A stretch of 63,324 nucleotides of DNA from Phil1 sp963643205 (GCA_963643205.1 CAVIJJ010000005.1:1-63324); one strand, 5' to 3'; positions 42,108-51,504 are shown, numbered from the stretch's first letter. The notes: generated from the sequence alone by a model not told the origin. Translations and numbers: made by a program.

Positions 42108-42778
42108 ATGATATCAGACCTGATTATATAAGGGCCATTGAGCCGTTTATGGGCAAGCCTATTGTAAAAATACTTACCGGGGTTCGCCGCTGCGGCAAAT
42201 CCACAATATTCGAAATGCTGAAGCGGGAGCTTATCCACCGCGGAGTGAGCGGGGAAAACATAATTCAGCGCACATATACGAATATGGACATGCCCGAAAG
42301 CATTACCGCAAAGTCCATGCACGATGAGATTACGGCATCCATGCGGAGCAAAAAATCCTGCTGTCTTTTGCTTGATGAGATTCAGGAACAGGGTAAAGGC
42401 ATACTGAAAACGCAGGAGAAATATTATCTTGCCGATATGTCGCTGAAATACGCGCTGCTTGGCTATAACCGGGGAATGCTTGATGGGGCGGAGGAAAATA
42501 TTGTATTTCTTGAACTTAAGCGGCGCGGCTATAATGTTTTCATAGGCAAAAACGGCACAAAGGAAATAGACTTTGTGGCTGAAAAACGCGGCGAGCGCAT
42601 ATATGTGCAGGTTTGCGTACAGCTCCCGGAGAATTCGGATAGGGAGATAGGCAAACTGATGGAAATAGGGGATAATTACCCCAAGTATGTTGTAACCCTG
42701 AACGACCTTGATGCAGGCGCGCAGGACGGCATAAAGGTTATTCACTTATACGATTTTCTTACCGCGGAAAGCCTGTAA
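42108..42778 (+). pseudogene. Decayed AAA+ ATPase (AAA_14/DUF4143 family)
   Basis: The ATG at 42108 has a good GGGAG site but soon meets a stop; the ATPase frame begins one base out of phase and is open from about 42120 to 42778. In it are Walker A (TGVRRCGKST) and Walker B (LLLDEIQE), but then the text jumps straight to the C-terminal DUF4143-type part (TQEKYYLADMSLKYALLG ... KEIDFVAEKRG). About half of the normal ~400-residue protein is missing. So there is a start-proximal frameshift and a large internal deletion. Confidence 0.8.
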
Positions 42779-43661
42779 TATTAAATTCACCCAAAACCCT
42801 CCTCATATCCTCTGGCAAGGGAGCCGATACCGTGACGGTTTTGCCCGAAAGCGGGTGGGTGAACTCCACCTGCTCGGCATGAAGCGCCGGGCGGGTAATA
42901 AGCGGAGAGCTTTCGCCATAAAGCCAGTCACCTAAGAGTGGGCAGCCAATGTGCGCCATGTGCACGCGCAGCTGATGCGTGCGGCCCGTATGCGGAATAA
43001 GCTCGGCCAAGGCCATGCCGTTGAAAGTGCCAAGCACACGGTATTCGCTTATTGCATCAGCGCCATCGTCGCGCACGGCGCGCTTGTAGTGCGAATTTTC
43101 GGCCATGCCTATGGGCGCGGATATAATGCCGCTCTCCTTTTCGGGTACGCGGGAAAGTATTGCAAGGTATCTCTTCTTAAAAAGACCCATATTCATAACG
43201 TCCTTCATAAGGGCATGCATATAGCCGCATTTGGCAACGGTCATCGCGCCCGTGGTGCCGCGGTCAAGCCTGCTTACGGGGTGCGGCCGCTCGTCCGGAT
43301 AAAGATAGGCGTAAAGGGCATCCTCCGCCGTGTTAAGCTCCGGCTCGTTGGTTGATGAATGCACCGCCATGCCGGCGGGCTTGTTTATGATTATAAGCCA
43401 CTCATCCTCGTATAATATATCAAGCTCCTGCGCCTTGCCCGCGGGGCGGTTGCTTTCGCTGTCGCTTACCTGTATGCTAAGCTCGTCGCCCAAGCGGAGC
43501 CTGTATGTGCTGCGCTCACGCTCGCCGTTTACGGTTATGCCGAGCGGCATTGTTTTAAGCCGCCTTAAATAGGTGGCCGACGCTTTAAGCTCGTGCGTTA
43601 TAACGCTTTCGGCGGTTCTGCCGGCGGCGTTTTCTTTTACCTTTATGCTAAGTCTTTTCAT
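42759..43661 (-). CDS. RluA family pseudouridine synthase with S4-like N-terminus
   Basis: 300 residues, normal for RluC/RluD types. S4-like N-terminal region (about 1-75), then the catalytic domain with HPVSRLDRGTTG (active Asp) and HTGRTHQLRVHMAHIGCPLLGD. The start ATG at 43661 has no ribosome site but lies 6 bases after an extended -10 (TGGTACTAT), which fits a leaderless mRNA. Its 3' end overlaps the decayed ATPase by 20 bases, convergently. Target uridine unknown. Confidence 0.9.
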   Translation of the reverse strand: MKRLSIKVKENAAGRTAESVITHELKASATYLRRLKTMPLGITVNGERERSTYRLRLGDELSIQVSDSESNRPAGKAQELDILYEDEWLIIINKPAGMAVHSSTNEPELNTAEDALYAYLYPDERPHPVSRLDRGTTGAMTVAKCGYMHALMKDVMNMGLFKKRYLAILSRVPEKESGIISAPIGMAENSHYKRAVRDDGADAISEYRVLGTFNGMALAELIPHTGRTHQLRVHMAHIGCPLLGDWLYGESSPLITRPALHAEQVEFTHPLSGKTVTVSAPLPEDMRRVLGEFNITGFPR

Positions 43662-43667
43662 GCTTAT

Positions 43668-43676
43668 ATAGTACCA
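43668..43676 (-). promoter_or_regulatory. Extended -10 promoter at the RluA start
   Basis: Minus strand TG-G-TACTAT, ending 6 bases before the ATG. No strong -35. Confidence 0.5.
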
Positions 43677-43704
43677 TTTTATCGCTGCGCAGTCGATATG
43701 ATTA

Positions 43705-43713
43705 TGGTATACT
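43705..43713 (+). promoter_or_regulatory. Extended -10 promoter for AAA ATPase
   Basis: TG-G-TATACT, 31 bases before the ATPase start. No clear -35. Confidence 0.45.
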
Positions 43714-43744
43714 GTACCCACACGGCTTTAAGGAGAAAATGCCC

Positions 43745-44626
43745 ATGCTGTATCTTAAAGAGTTTTCGTTCCTTAAAAAGGAAGACGAGGAAAATTTTTT
43801 CTTAGCGCTTAAGCGTACTTGCTACTCAACGGCGTATCCTTTTGATATTTTCCCGCAAAAAGGATTTACGCGCCTTGAGTTTGAGCCTATAACAATACTT
43901 TCGGGCGGCAACGGCTCGGGCAAAACAACCGCGCTTAACATTATGGCGCAGGCGCTTAAGGCCGAGCGCACGTCTCCCTTTAACTCAAGCGCCTTTTTTG
44001 ATGAGTATGTGCGCCGCTGCAAATTCAAAAAGGATCCCCGCGCCGGGGCCGATTTTAATACGGAAATAATAACCAGCGACGATGTGTTTGATTTTATATT
44101 TAACATAAGGAGCTTAAACGACGGAATAGACATTCGTCGGGAGGAGCTTTTTGAGGAATGGCTCAGCGAGCGCTCGCCAAACGTTAAGCCGGTTCAGGTG
44201 AGGAGCATGGATGATTACTCCGCCCTTGTGCGGCAGAATAAGCGCCGCAGGATGACGCAGAGCGCGTATGTGCGCTCAAGCCTTATGAATAACGTTCGCG
44301 CCCACTCAAACGGGGAGAGCGCGCTGCTGTACTTTACCGATAAAATAGACGAAAACAGCCTTTATTTTGTTGATGAGCCTGAAAACAGCCTAAGCTGCGA
44401 ATCCCAAAAGAAGCTTGCCGAATATATTGAGAACGCCGCGCGCTTCTTCAACTGCCAGTTTATAATATCGTCCCACTCGCCGTTTATACTTTCCCTTAAA
44501 GGGGCGAAGGTGTACGACATGGACTCCGTCCCCGTTAAAAGCGTGCATTGGACAGAGATGGCAAACGTTCGCGCGCTGAGGGATTTTTTCGTAAGCCACG
44601 AGCGGGAGTTTGAGGATGACGACTAA
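43745..44626 (+). CDS. AAA family ATPase (ABC/RecF-like, ATP-dependent endonuclease-like)
   Basis: 293 residues. Walker A GGNGSGKT at 54-61, Walker B YFVDEPENSLS near 215-225 and a switch His in SSHSPF. Compact SMC/RecF/OLD-type ATPase core without a TOPRIM domain. Often annotated simply as AAA ATPase in Clostridia. The ATG at 43745 lies 9 bases after AGGAG, better than the ATG two codons upstream. Convergent with the MATE gene (2-base gap). Role unknown. Confidence 0.85.
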   Translation: MLYLKEFSFLKKEDEENFFLALKRTCYSTAYPFDIFPQKGFTRLEFEPITILSGGNGSGKTTALNIMAQALKAERTSPFNSSAFFDEYVRRCKFKKDPRAGADFNTEIITSDDVFDFIFNIRSLNDGIDIRREELFEEWLSERSPNVKPVQVRSMDDYSALVRQNKRRRMTQSAYVRSSLMNNVRAHSNGESALLYFTDKIDENSLYFVDEPENSLSCESQKKLAEYIENAARFFNCQFIISSHSPFILSLKGAKVYDMDSVPVKSVHWTEMANVRALRDFFVSHEREFEDDD

Positions 44627-44628
44627 GC

Positions 44629-45969
44629 TTACGCCTTGGCGCCAAGCCCCCATTTTTTAAGCTGAACCCTGTAAAGTATAAAGCCTACCGCGCCGGATAC
44701 GTATTCAGCTATGGGGAAGGCGAACCAGGTATAATTAAGCCCTATAAGCGAAAGTAGCCAAAAGACCGGCAAAAGCACGAATATCTGCCGCGTGAGCGAG
44801 AGGAGCACGCTCTTTGCCCCGCTGCCTATCGCCTGAAAAAACACGGGCGTCATAAGCGAGAATACTGCCCCCGCGAAGCTTGTGCCTATTATGGGGAACG
44901 CCGTAAGGCCGATTTTAAGCACATCCTCCGAGTTTGAGAAAACGCGAAGCAGCGGGCCCGGCAAAAATATAAAGCATACCATGCCTACCACCATAAACGC
45001 GAGCGATATAAGCAAAGAATCCCGCATTGTTTCCCTGCAGCGCAGGTAGTTTGAACGGGTGTAGTTAAAGCTGAGTACGGGCACTATGCACGTTTGCAGC
45101 CCAAGCAGCGGAATGAAAAAGAAACTCTGCGCCTTGTAATAAAGCCCCAGCACCGTAACGGCGGAATCCGAAAAGTTCGCCAGTATCATATTAAGCGCCG
45201 CTATATAAACAGTATAAAGGGACTGCATCAGTATGGAAGAATATCCGTAGTGATATATTTGCTTTGCGCATTTTATTATTTCGCTTGCCTTTGGCGGGCG
45301 GCGGAAGCCGCGAAGGCCTGTTATAACGGCGGCAACTATCTGCCCGGCAACGGTTGCGTACGCGGCACCCGCAACGCCCAATTCAGGCGCGGGGCCGAGA
45401 CCGAATATAAGTATAGGGTCGAGCACAACGTTTGTAAGCGCGCCCGCCACCTGCGCGAACATGGGCAGGCGCATATTGCCGCGGGACTGATGTACCTTTG
45501 TCCAGTTTGCCTCAAGAAAGCTGGCTAAGCTGCCTATGCATACAATTCTTCCGTATGTAACCGCCTGCTCTATCGCGCCCGGCTCCGTGGCGGATGTTTT
45601 AACATAAGGCTCCATGAAAAGAGCCGCGGCCACAGCCAATATTACCCAGGTAATAATTTCAAGCACCATGCCCGTGCCGGCGGTGCGGTTGGCGGCGCTT
45701 TCGTCACCCTCGGCGTATTTCTTGGCCATGAATGTATTCACGCCAACGCCGGTGCCCACCGCAAGCGCGATTATAATCAGCTGAACCGGGTATATAACGC
45801 TTACCGCCGTAAGCGCGTCCGCCGAATACCGCCCCACGAAAAAGCTATCTACTATATTGTAAAGCGCCTGTATAAGCTGAGAAAGCATTACAGGCGGCGC
45901 TATTTTTATTAGCACGCGGCTTATGCGCTCGCTGCCGAAAAAGTCGCTTTCAATTGCATCCGTTTTCAT
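44629..45969 (-). CDS. MATE family efflux transporter
   Basis: 446 residues, 12 membrane helices, two similar halves (N-half: PPVMLSQLIQALYNIVDSFFVGR). Exports cationic drugs or metabolites with Na+ or H+. Starts at the ATG 45969; GGGG-type ribosome site upstream. Convergent with the AAA ATPase. Confidence 0.92.
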   Translation of the reverse strand: MKTDAIESDFFGSERISRVLIKIAPPVMLSQLIQALYNIVDSFFVGRYSADALTAVSVIYPVQLIIIALAVGTGVGVNTFMAKKYAEGDESAANRTAGTGMVLEIITWVILAVAAALFMEPYVKTSATEPGAIEQAVTYGRIVCIGSLASFLEANWTKVHQSRGNMRLPMFAQVAGALTNVVLDPILIFGLGPAPELGVAGAAYATVAGQIVAAVITGLRGFRRPPKASEIIKCAKQIYHYGYSSILMQSLYTVYIAALNMILANFSDSAVTVLGLYYKAQSFFFIPLLGLQTCIVPVLSFNYTRSNYLRCRETMRDSLLISLAFMVVGMVCFIFLPGPLLRVFSNSEDVLKIGLTAFPIIGTSFAGAVFSLMTPVFFQAIGSGAKSVLLSLTRQIFVLLPVFWLLSLIGLNYTWFAFPIAEYVSGAVGFILYRVQLKKWGLGAKA

Positions 45970-46212
45970 TGGCCCGTTTCCCCTTTAATAAATCGGGATG
46001 CCACATGGCACCCTGTTGGGATTATATGCAAAAGCCGCGCAAAGTCAACAGATAGCGACAAACGTTCAAAAAATATAATATTTGTCTGTACAAACGGGCA
46101 GTGATATGTTAAGATGCGTATAGATAATATTTGATTCAATGATAAACTGCCGGGGAATTGGTAAACATAATAGGCATTTAATTTAATGACCGCAAGGCGA
46201 AAGGAGAACAGT

Positions 46213-46434
46213 ATGAAAAAATTGGCTAAGTATATTTGTATAACGGTTTCATTGATAATGCTTGTTACGATTGTTTGTGTTCCCGCTTTCGCGGACGGCG
46301 GGAACAACAAGGCGTACTCAAACGAGGAAACGCCGTATGTAGCGGCGCTGCTCATTCTGCTTTCAATGGCGCTGCTGGTGCTGGTAGTGGGCAGGGATTT
46401 TGCCGACTATAAAAAGCACAATAAGCACAGCTGA
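46213..46434 (+). CDS. Small membrane protein with signal peptide
   Basis: 73 residues from the ATG with AAAGGAG upstream. A signal peptide (about 1-25, cleavage after AFA), then a C-terminal hydrophobic helix (about 40-58) and a basic tail with His/Lys. No family recognised. It has its own terminator. Confidence 0.7.
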   Translation: MKKLAKYICITVSLIMLVTIVCVPAFADGGNNKAYSNEETPYVAALLILLSMALLVLVVGRDFADYKKHNKHS

Positions 46435-46450
46435 ATCTTAACGGCTATGG

Positions 46451-46475
46451 AAAAGCGGCTTGGCGCCGCTTTTTT
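46451..46475 (+). terminator. Intrinsic terminator after small membrane gene
   Basis: AGCGGC/GCCGCT stem (46454-46459 with 46465-46470), then T6. Confidence 0.75.
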
Positions 46476-46637
46476 GCGTTCATACGCATCATTGATATTA
46501 TTCTGTTTATTCTTCCTTTTTCACACCGTTTGGGTATAATATAAGGATGGACTTTGTCGGCACAATTTGCCGCCCTACGCGGCGCTTTACTGTGCCGTAA
46601 CGGCTTTTTCGCGGGCGTTTGACCGCTTAGGAGGAAC

Positions 46638-48032
46638 ATGAAAGCTAATAATAAAAACTACGAAATGGACATGACCACGGGCCCGCTTTTCAGGATGCTG
46701 CTCACGTATTCCTTGCCCGTTATAGCCACGGGTGTTCTGCAGTGCCTTTATAACGCGGCGGACATGGTTGTGGCCGGAAACTTTGCCGGCAGCCAGGCGC
46801 TGGCGGCGGTTGGCTCAACGGGCTCGCTTGTCAATCTGGTTGTTGCGCTCTTTATAGGCATAAGCCTTGGCGTAAACGTTACCGTAGCGCGCTATTTCGG
46901 CGCAAAGGATTACGATGCCGTTTCCGATACCGTGCATACGGCCATGCTGTTCGGCCTTCTTTCGGGCATACTTCTTGGCATATTCGGCTTCTTTATGGCC
47001 CGGCCGCTGCTTGAGCTTATGGATAGCCCGGAGGACGTTATAGACCTTGCCACGCAGTATCTTGAAATATACTTTGCCGGCCTTCCCGCCCTTATGGTAT
47101 ATAACTACGGCGCGGGTATTCTGCGCGCGGTGGGCGATACGAGGCGCCCTCTTTATTACCTTATAATATCGGGCATGCTGAACGTTATATTGAACCTTAT
47201 AACGGTAATAGTGTTCCATATGGGCGTTGCGGGCGTTGCTTACGCTACCATAGCGAGCGAGCTTCTTTCAGCCGTGCTCGTCGTGAACTGCCTTATGCAT
47301 ACCCCGGGCAGCGTGCGTTTTTATCCTTCCAAGATGAAGATACACTGGCATAAGCTTGGCGAGATGGTAAAAATAGGCCTTCCCGCGGGAATACAGAGCG
47401 CGCTGTTCTCCGTTTCAAACGTGCTTATACAGTCCTCCGTAAACTCCTTCGGTTCCCAGGTAATGGCGGGCTGCTCCGCGGCGGCGAATATAGAAGGCTT
47501 TGTTTATATCGCTATAAACAGCTTCTCCCAGGCAACCGTAACTTTCACAAGCCAGAACGTGGGCGCGAAGAAATACGAGCGCATAGCGCCCATTTGTCTT
47601 TATTGCAACATATTGGTAACCATAGCCTGGTTTGTAACCGGCGTAATAGCCGTTGTGTTCCGCAGGCAGCTGCTCGGGCTTTATAACAGCGATCCGGAGG
47701 TTATAGCCTATGGCTGCGAAAGGCTTATAACGGTGGTTGCCCTGTATGTAATCTGCGGAAACATGGAGGTATTCACAGGCTCGCTAAGGGGCATGGGCAA
47801 GTCCCTTTCGCCTATGATAGTTTGCCTTTTCGGCGCGTGCATACTAAGGGTTATATGGATAGCGACCGTGTTCCAAAAGTACCGCACGCTGTTCAGCATT
47901 TTCGTGTCCTACCCCATAAGCTGGGCCGTAACAACGCTGGTGCTCATAGGAATGTATATTTACACAAAGCGCAAGCTGCTTAAAACCGCGGCCGACGCGC
48001 AAACACAAAACCCGGAGCTTACCGCCGAGTAA
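46638..48032 (+). CDS. MATE family efflux transporter
   Basis: 464 residues, 12 membrane helices, a second MATE protein not closely similar to the first (here the N-half reads LTYSLPVIATGVLQCLYNAADMVVAG, shown in part). TAGGAGG ribosome site. Its terminator is the left copy of the 40-bp repeat that bounds the A+T-rich insert. Confidence 0.92.
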   Translation: MKANNKNYEMDMTTGPLFRMLLTYSLPVIATGVLQCLYNAADMVVAGNFAGSQALAAVGSTGSLVNLVVALFIGISLGVNVTVARYFGAKDYDAVSDTVHTAMLFGLLSGILLGIFGFFMARPLLELMDSPEDVIDLATQYLEIYFAGLPALMVYNYGAGILRAVGDTRRPLYYLIISGMLNVILNLITVIVFHMGVAGVAYATIASELLSAVLVVNCLMHTPGSVRFYPSKMKIHWHKLGEMVKIGLPAGIQSALFSVSNVLIQSSVNSFGSQVMAGCSAAANIEGFVYIAINSFSQATVTFTSQNVGAKKYERIAPICLYCNILVTIAWFVTGVIAVVFRRQLLGLYNSDPEVIAYGCERLITVVALYVICGNMEVFTGSLRGMGKSLSPMIVCLFGACILRVIWIATVFQKYRTLFSIFVSYPISWAVTTLVLIGMYIYTKRKLLKTAADAQTQNPELTAE

Positions 48033-48036
48033 ACAA

Positions 48037-48076
48037 AAACCCCAAACTAAAACCGCTGTCGTGTGACGGCGGTTTT
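48037..48076 (+). repeat. Left 40-bp direct repeat (DR-L) containing the MATE terminator
   Basis: Identical to 51390-51429 over 40 bases, with partial likeness further right. The hairpin ACCGCTGTC/GACGGCGGT plus T6 (48052-48078) ends the MATE transcript. Confidence 0.9.
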
Positions 48077-48078
48077 TT
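48050..48078 (+). terminator. Intrinsic terminator of the MATE gene
   Basis: Nine-bp stem with one GU pair, a GTGT loop and T6. It is duplicated at the right end of the islet. Confidence 0.85.
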
Positions 48079-48489
48079 GGTTAGCCCACATTCCTAAATT
48101 CTTTTAATACGCCCGACGATGCATATTTGACGGGTGTAAGTTCTAAAATTGGCTGGAAGTGAGAAAAATATAACTATGCATATCGTGAGATAAAATTTAA
48201 AGAAAGTCGTATGATGGGCAACTGCTAAGACTTATGTAGCTGCATGATCACTTAATACGTAAAAACTTATTAAAGTATACTATGCATTGAACTATACAAT
48301 ACAAATTGACAGCAGTCACTCAAAATAATATAATAATTGTAACACTTTGACAGCATTATCTATATTGTCCTACTCATCAGACAAAACTACGGTTGGGGGG
48401 TAAACGGGCAGGGTATATTTCTGCAACTGTAAAATAGCATCTTGTGTAATCAAAAGAGGATTATAAGTTGAAAGCGGGGGGTATGAATC
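48079..48489. other. Noncoding left part of the islet
   Basis: A+T-rich, no ORF of note. It holds a perfect promoter (48306-48334) and a second TTGACA at 48347-48352 with a weak -10. No tRNA or integrase seen. Confidence 0.6.
48306..48334 (+). promoter_or_regulatory. Consensus sigma-A promoter of the islet
   Basis: TTGACA (48306-48311), exactly 17 bp, TATAAT (48329-48334). It leaves a leader of about 150 bases before the lipoprotein gene. Confidence 0.75.
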
Positions 48490-50484
48490 ATGAGGGAAAA
48501 AACGATGGCAATGGTAATGGCATTATTATTTGCTTTGTCATTTGTTGGGTGCAGTAGCCGATCTGCGGACAGTACCATACCTGTATATGAAGAAACTGAG
48601 AATGTACAAGTTGAGACCTCAACAGTCTCTGAGAAAACTGTAGTAGAGACACCTTCATGCGAATTAGCTGTCGAAAATAATACGGAAAGCGAGTCAATCG
48701 CTGTTGAAGAATCAACTGATGATATAAAAGTAGAGGAGGAACAACCGATAGGCGATGAAGATAGCTTAAAGGTTGAAGAAGAAACCGTTGTACAGCAGGC
48801 TACTGAAGAAAGTATTTTGGGAACCACTGAAGAGGACCAAGAACTTACGCTGACTCAGAAAAATTCTATTGCGATGCTTAATTATCTTGCAATGATTTCT
48901 CAGCAGATTAATTCTTCAAAAAACAGCCGTATGTATCTTGAAACAGCTTATGATGCTTTAATCAACAATACTAATCCTGAGAATGTAAATGAACTTACAG
49001 AGAGTCATTTGAGCAGCCTTTTGGATATTATTGAGAAATATCGTATGATTACGGTTAAGCGTGAACGCCTTGAATATATCTATAATCAGAATAAAGCTCG
49101 GGCCATAAAAGAAGCTGTCCCTAACCCAATTGGAGTGTTGAGCGCTGCCAGCTCTTTCGATTTTAAGCGTTTAGCTGCATCTGTAATTTATATGGCAGTA
49201 GATTCAATAACCAGCTATAACGCCTATAACACTGAAATAGAGCAAGAATATCTGCAGGACGGATGGGAACTAGATGATGAAGAGTCCGAAAATCTGCACG
49301 ACAGCCGTAAACGAGCTTTTTTGTATATGATTGATATTGTTCGTGAGTATGATATACCTGGAGCGCTTGCTTTAAATGAAACTTCAATAGCAAGCTTTGT
49401 TACGTATCAGAATAAGACTAATAATGCACAAAAAATTCAGTTTTTTGAATCTGAAGAAAACACTTATAGTGCATTTGGAAGTTATTGGATCGAACTTGCG
49501 GAATGTTATTATAATGCGGGAGAATATGAAAAATGCCTCGAAGCTGTTGATAATTATGAAGATTTACAGACTGGGATATTCCGGAAAGATTATGAGTTTG
49601 CTCACATTTTGCCGGAAGTAATTGTTGCGGCCGAAGAAGTCTGTTCCGGTAGCGAGTATATAGAGTACGCAGAATCGCACCTTAAGATGTTGGTTGATAA
49701 TACGGAAAAATCTGAATGGTCTCTGCGATATTTTGCGGCTCAAATGTATATGGACCTTTATGCGAAGACAAATGATTCTACGTATCTTAACATAGCATTT
49801 CAACTGATATTGAATAATGTGAATTATTTAGTTGGGGAACAGAATACTATGAACGATACCTATCTTTCGGCTGTTCAGGAAGTAACTGTCTCCGATACCG
49901 CAACAAAGGATGAAAAAACACAAATTAATAAATACAACAAATCACTTAAGAAGCAGAGGGAAACGGAACTGCCACCAGTTTACGAACCTTTGGCAGTAAA
50001 TTGTGAATTGCTTTTTGCACTTGCAGATAAATGTGGTATTTCAATTTTTCAGAAGGAACGTATTAATGGCATTTTGGATTCTGTATTCCTTACGGCTACA
50101 ATAGCTCAAAAATATTCTTTTGATTCAGGGGTTGTTGATGCTGATGCCACTTATAACAAAGACACATTGATTCTTCCGGCATATATTATATCTGAGAATT
50201 CTGTGGTAAGAGTTTCTGTATCAGATGGCGGCTCAACAGTAGTATATGACGATTGGAAAGTGAAGGAAGTTGATAGACCTAGTGGCGACAGTGATTTTGA
50301 AAGTTTCACTGTAACATATACAAGCAAGATGGCTGGGAAGCAAAACTGGAATGAGAATTCTAGAGTCAAGGTAGAGATTATAGAACCAGATGCCGATAAC
50401 AGCACATATACCATCAATTTCAGGGTAAGCAACTACAAAGAGTTCCTTATATTTTCTAATGTTGATTTTGAGCAGGAGAAGTAA
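48490..50484 (+). CDS. Putative lipoprotein, TPR-like, unknown function
   Basis: 664 residues. The signal ends in FVGC (Cys21), a lipobox-like site. Residues about 30-110 are Glu/Thr/Val-rich and probably disordered. The middle is helical with TPR-like stretches (YWIELAECYYNAGEYEKCLEAVDNYEDL, shown in part). The C-terminal 140 residues look like beta strands. A+T-rich codon use, unlike its neighbours. A poly-G ribosome site precedes the ATG. The stop shares one base with the next start (TAATG), so the two are made together. No database family recognised. Confidence 0.75.
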   Translation: MREKTMAMVMALLFALSFVGCSSRSADSTIPVYEETENVQVETSTVSEKTVVETPSCELAVENNTESESIAVEESTDDIKVEEEQPIGDEDSLKVEEETVVQQATEESILGTTEEDQELTLTQKNSIAMLNYLAMISQQINSSKNSRMYLETAYDALINNTNPENVNELTESHLSSLLDIIEKYRMITVKRERLEYIYNQNKARAIKEAVPNPIGVLSAASSFDFKRLAASVIYMAVDSITSYNAYNTEIEQEYLQDGWELDDEESENLHDSRKRAFLYMIDIVREYDIPGALALNETSIASFVTYQNKTNNAQKIQFFESEENTYSAFGSYWIELAECYYNAGEYEKCLEAVDNYEDLQTGIFRKDYEFAHILPEVIVAAEEVCSGSEYIEYAESHLKMLVDNTEKSEWSLRYFAAQMYMDLYAKTNDSTYLNIAFQLILNNVNYLVGEQNTMNDTYLSAVQEVTVSDTATKDEKTQINKYNKSLKKQRETELPPVYEPLAVNCELLFALADKCGISIFQKERINGILDSVFLTATIAQKYSFDSGVVDADATYNKDTLILPAYIISENSVVRVSVSDGGSTVVYDDWKVKEVDRPSGDSDFESFTVTYTSKMAGKQNWNENSRVKVEIIEPDADNSTYTINFRVSNYKEFLIFSNVDFEQEK

Positions 50485-51323
50485 TGAAGAGAGCAAAACT
50501 ATTTAATCAATTGACTTTATTACTATGCCTCATTTTGCTATTGATGAATTCCGCTATGCCCGTAAATGCATTTGAACGCAAAGACCATGATAAATATATG
50601 GAACAAGTGCTGTTCAAAAACTTTAAAGAAATTGATAATGATCCGACTGTTCAGAACGAGATAGATGTTTTGGAAAGTGCTGCATACCTGAATATTGATC
50701 AATTCAATGGTTCAGGTCAGAGTGATCTTGATGTACTGATAAAATACGGCGTAAAAGAAATACCGTCTACCATCGACGAAATCAGTTTTAATGCTTCAGG
50801 AAAAACGCATCGAAATTATTCGCATAGAGGCTGGGATTATTTCTATGGCGGTATAATGACAGAAATTTGGCCGAAGCGGCAAGCTGTCCTTCGAAATAGT
50901 GTTAATACTATATTTGATTTTCAAGGAGATGAAGAAAAGGCAGAGGCATTCTGCGAGATGATTTATTACATCCATATTTTAGGAGATCATATGGATGATG
51001 AATCCTGGAAAGTTCAGAATGGCCTTAAAATGGAGGTTGGCGGAAGAATAGATAAATACGATGTTATTCATGAATTGATAGACTGTTTTGAAGTGCTGTT
51101 TGATGATCAGAGCCATACACATAAGTATTCGAATCTGATGAATACGCTTGAACGTTACAATACTAAGTTTGCCAAGATAGTCAGAAGTGAGGGCGGTATT
51201 AATACGGATGAAAAATTTGAATTGCATCAAGAATATGTGAAAAATCTCATGAATGTATTAACTTATTATCTGCCAGAAATGTTAAAAGATGAAGCCTTCT
51301 TTAGCGAAGTGTTTTATAAATAA
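50484..51323 (+). CDS. Secreted His-rich protein, possible Zn-dependent phospholipase C/S1-P1-like fold
   Basis: 279 residues. A signal peptide (about 1-29, MPVNA end). After it: KDHDKYM, THRNYSHRGWDYFYGG, IYYIHILGDHMDD and VIHELID. The pattern of spaced His and the H-x3-D (IHILGD) helix resembles bacterial zinc phospholipase C and S1/P1 nucleases, which use an all-helical fold. This is only a motif-level guess. Translationally coupled to the lipoprotein. Confidence 0.65.
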   Translation: MKRAKLFNQLTLLLCLILLLMNSAMPVNAFERKDHDKYMEQVLFKNFKEIDNDPTVQNEIDVLESAAYLNIDQFNGSGQSDLDVLIKYGVKEIPSTIDEISFNASGKTHRNYSHRGWDYFYGGIMTEIWPKRQAVLRNSVNTIFDFQGDEEKAEAFCEMIYYIHILGDHMDDESWKVQNGLKMEVGGRIDKYDVIHELIDCFEVLFDDQSHTHKYSNLMNTLERYNTKFAKIVRSEGGINTDEKFELHQEYVKNLMNVLTYYLPEMLKDEAFFSEVFYK

Positions 51324-51389
51324 TCTTTTACATACCCCAAAGCCTAAGTTAGCAGAACAACCATTGATTTATTCGCTCCGCCGGGCTAG

Positions 51390-51429
51390 AAACCCCAAAC
51401 TAAAACCGCTGTCGTGTGACGGCGGTTTT
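51390..51429 (+). repeat. Right 40-bp direct repeat (DR-R)
   Basis: Perfect copy of 48037-48076, again forming a hairpin (without the full T-run) after the second islet gene. Confidence 0.9.
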
Positions 51430-51466
51430 AATTTGGGTTAGTTATTCACATTTGCCACCTATAAAC

Positions 51467-51499
51467 AAAAAAGGTTGAGACAGAGCGCTCAACCTTTTA
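51467..51499. terminator. Bidirectional intrinsic terminator
   Basis: AAAAGGTTGAG/CTCAACCTTTT stem (51469-51479 with 51488-51498), next to the stop of the DHHW gene. Confidence 0.85.
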
Positions 51500-51504
51500 T
51501 TTGA

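Larger units (their letters stand above)
48077..51389. mobile_element. A+T-rich genomic islet bounded by 40-bp direct repeats
   Basis: Clear drop in G+C and a change of codon use from the neighbours. It carries two genes (lipoprotein, secreted His-rich protein) and about 410 noncoding bases at the left. No integrase, transposase or inverted ends are visible, so it may be cargo left by a past integration at the MATE terminator. Confidence 0.65.

Noticed and set aside
42108..42778. Programmed frameshift in the ATPase
   Set aside because: No slippery heptamer at the phase change, and the large internal deletion points to decay.
48036..51430. Insertion sequence or prophage
   Set aside because: No transposase, integrase, phage gene or terminal inverted repeats in the A+T-rich islet.
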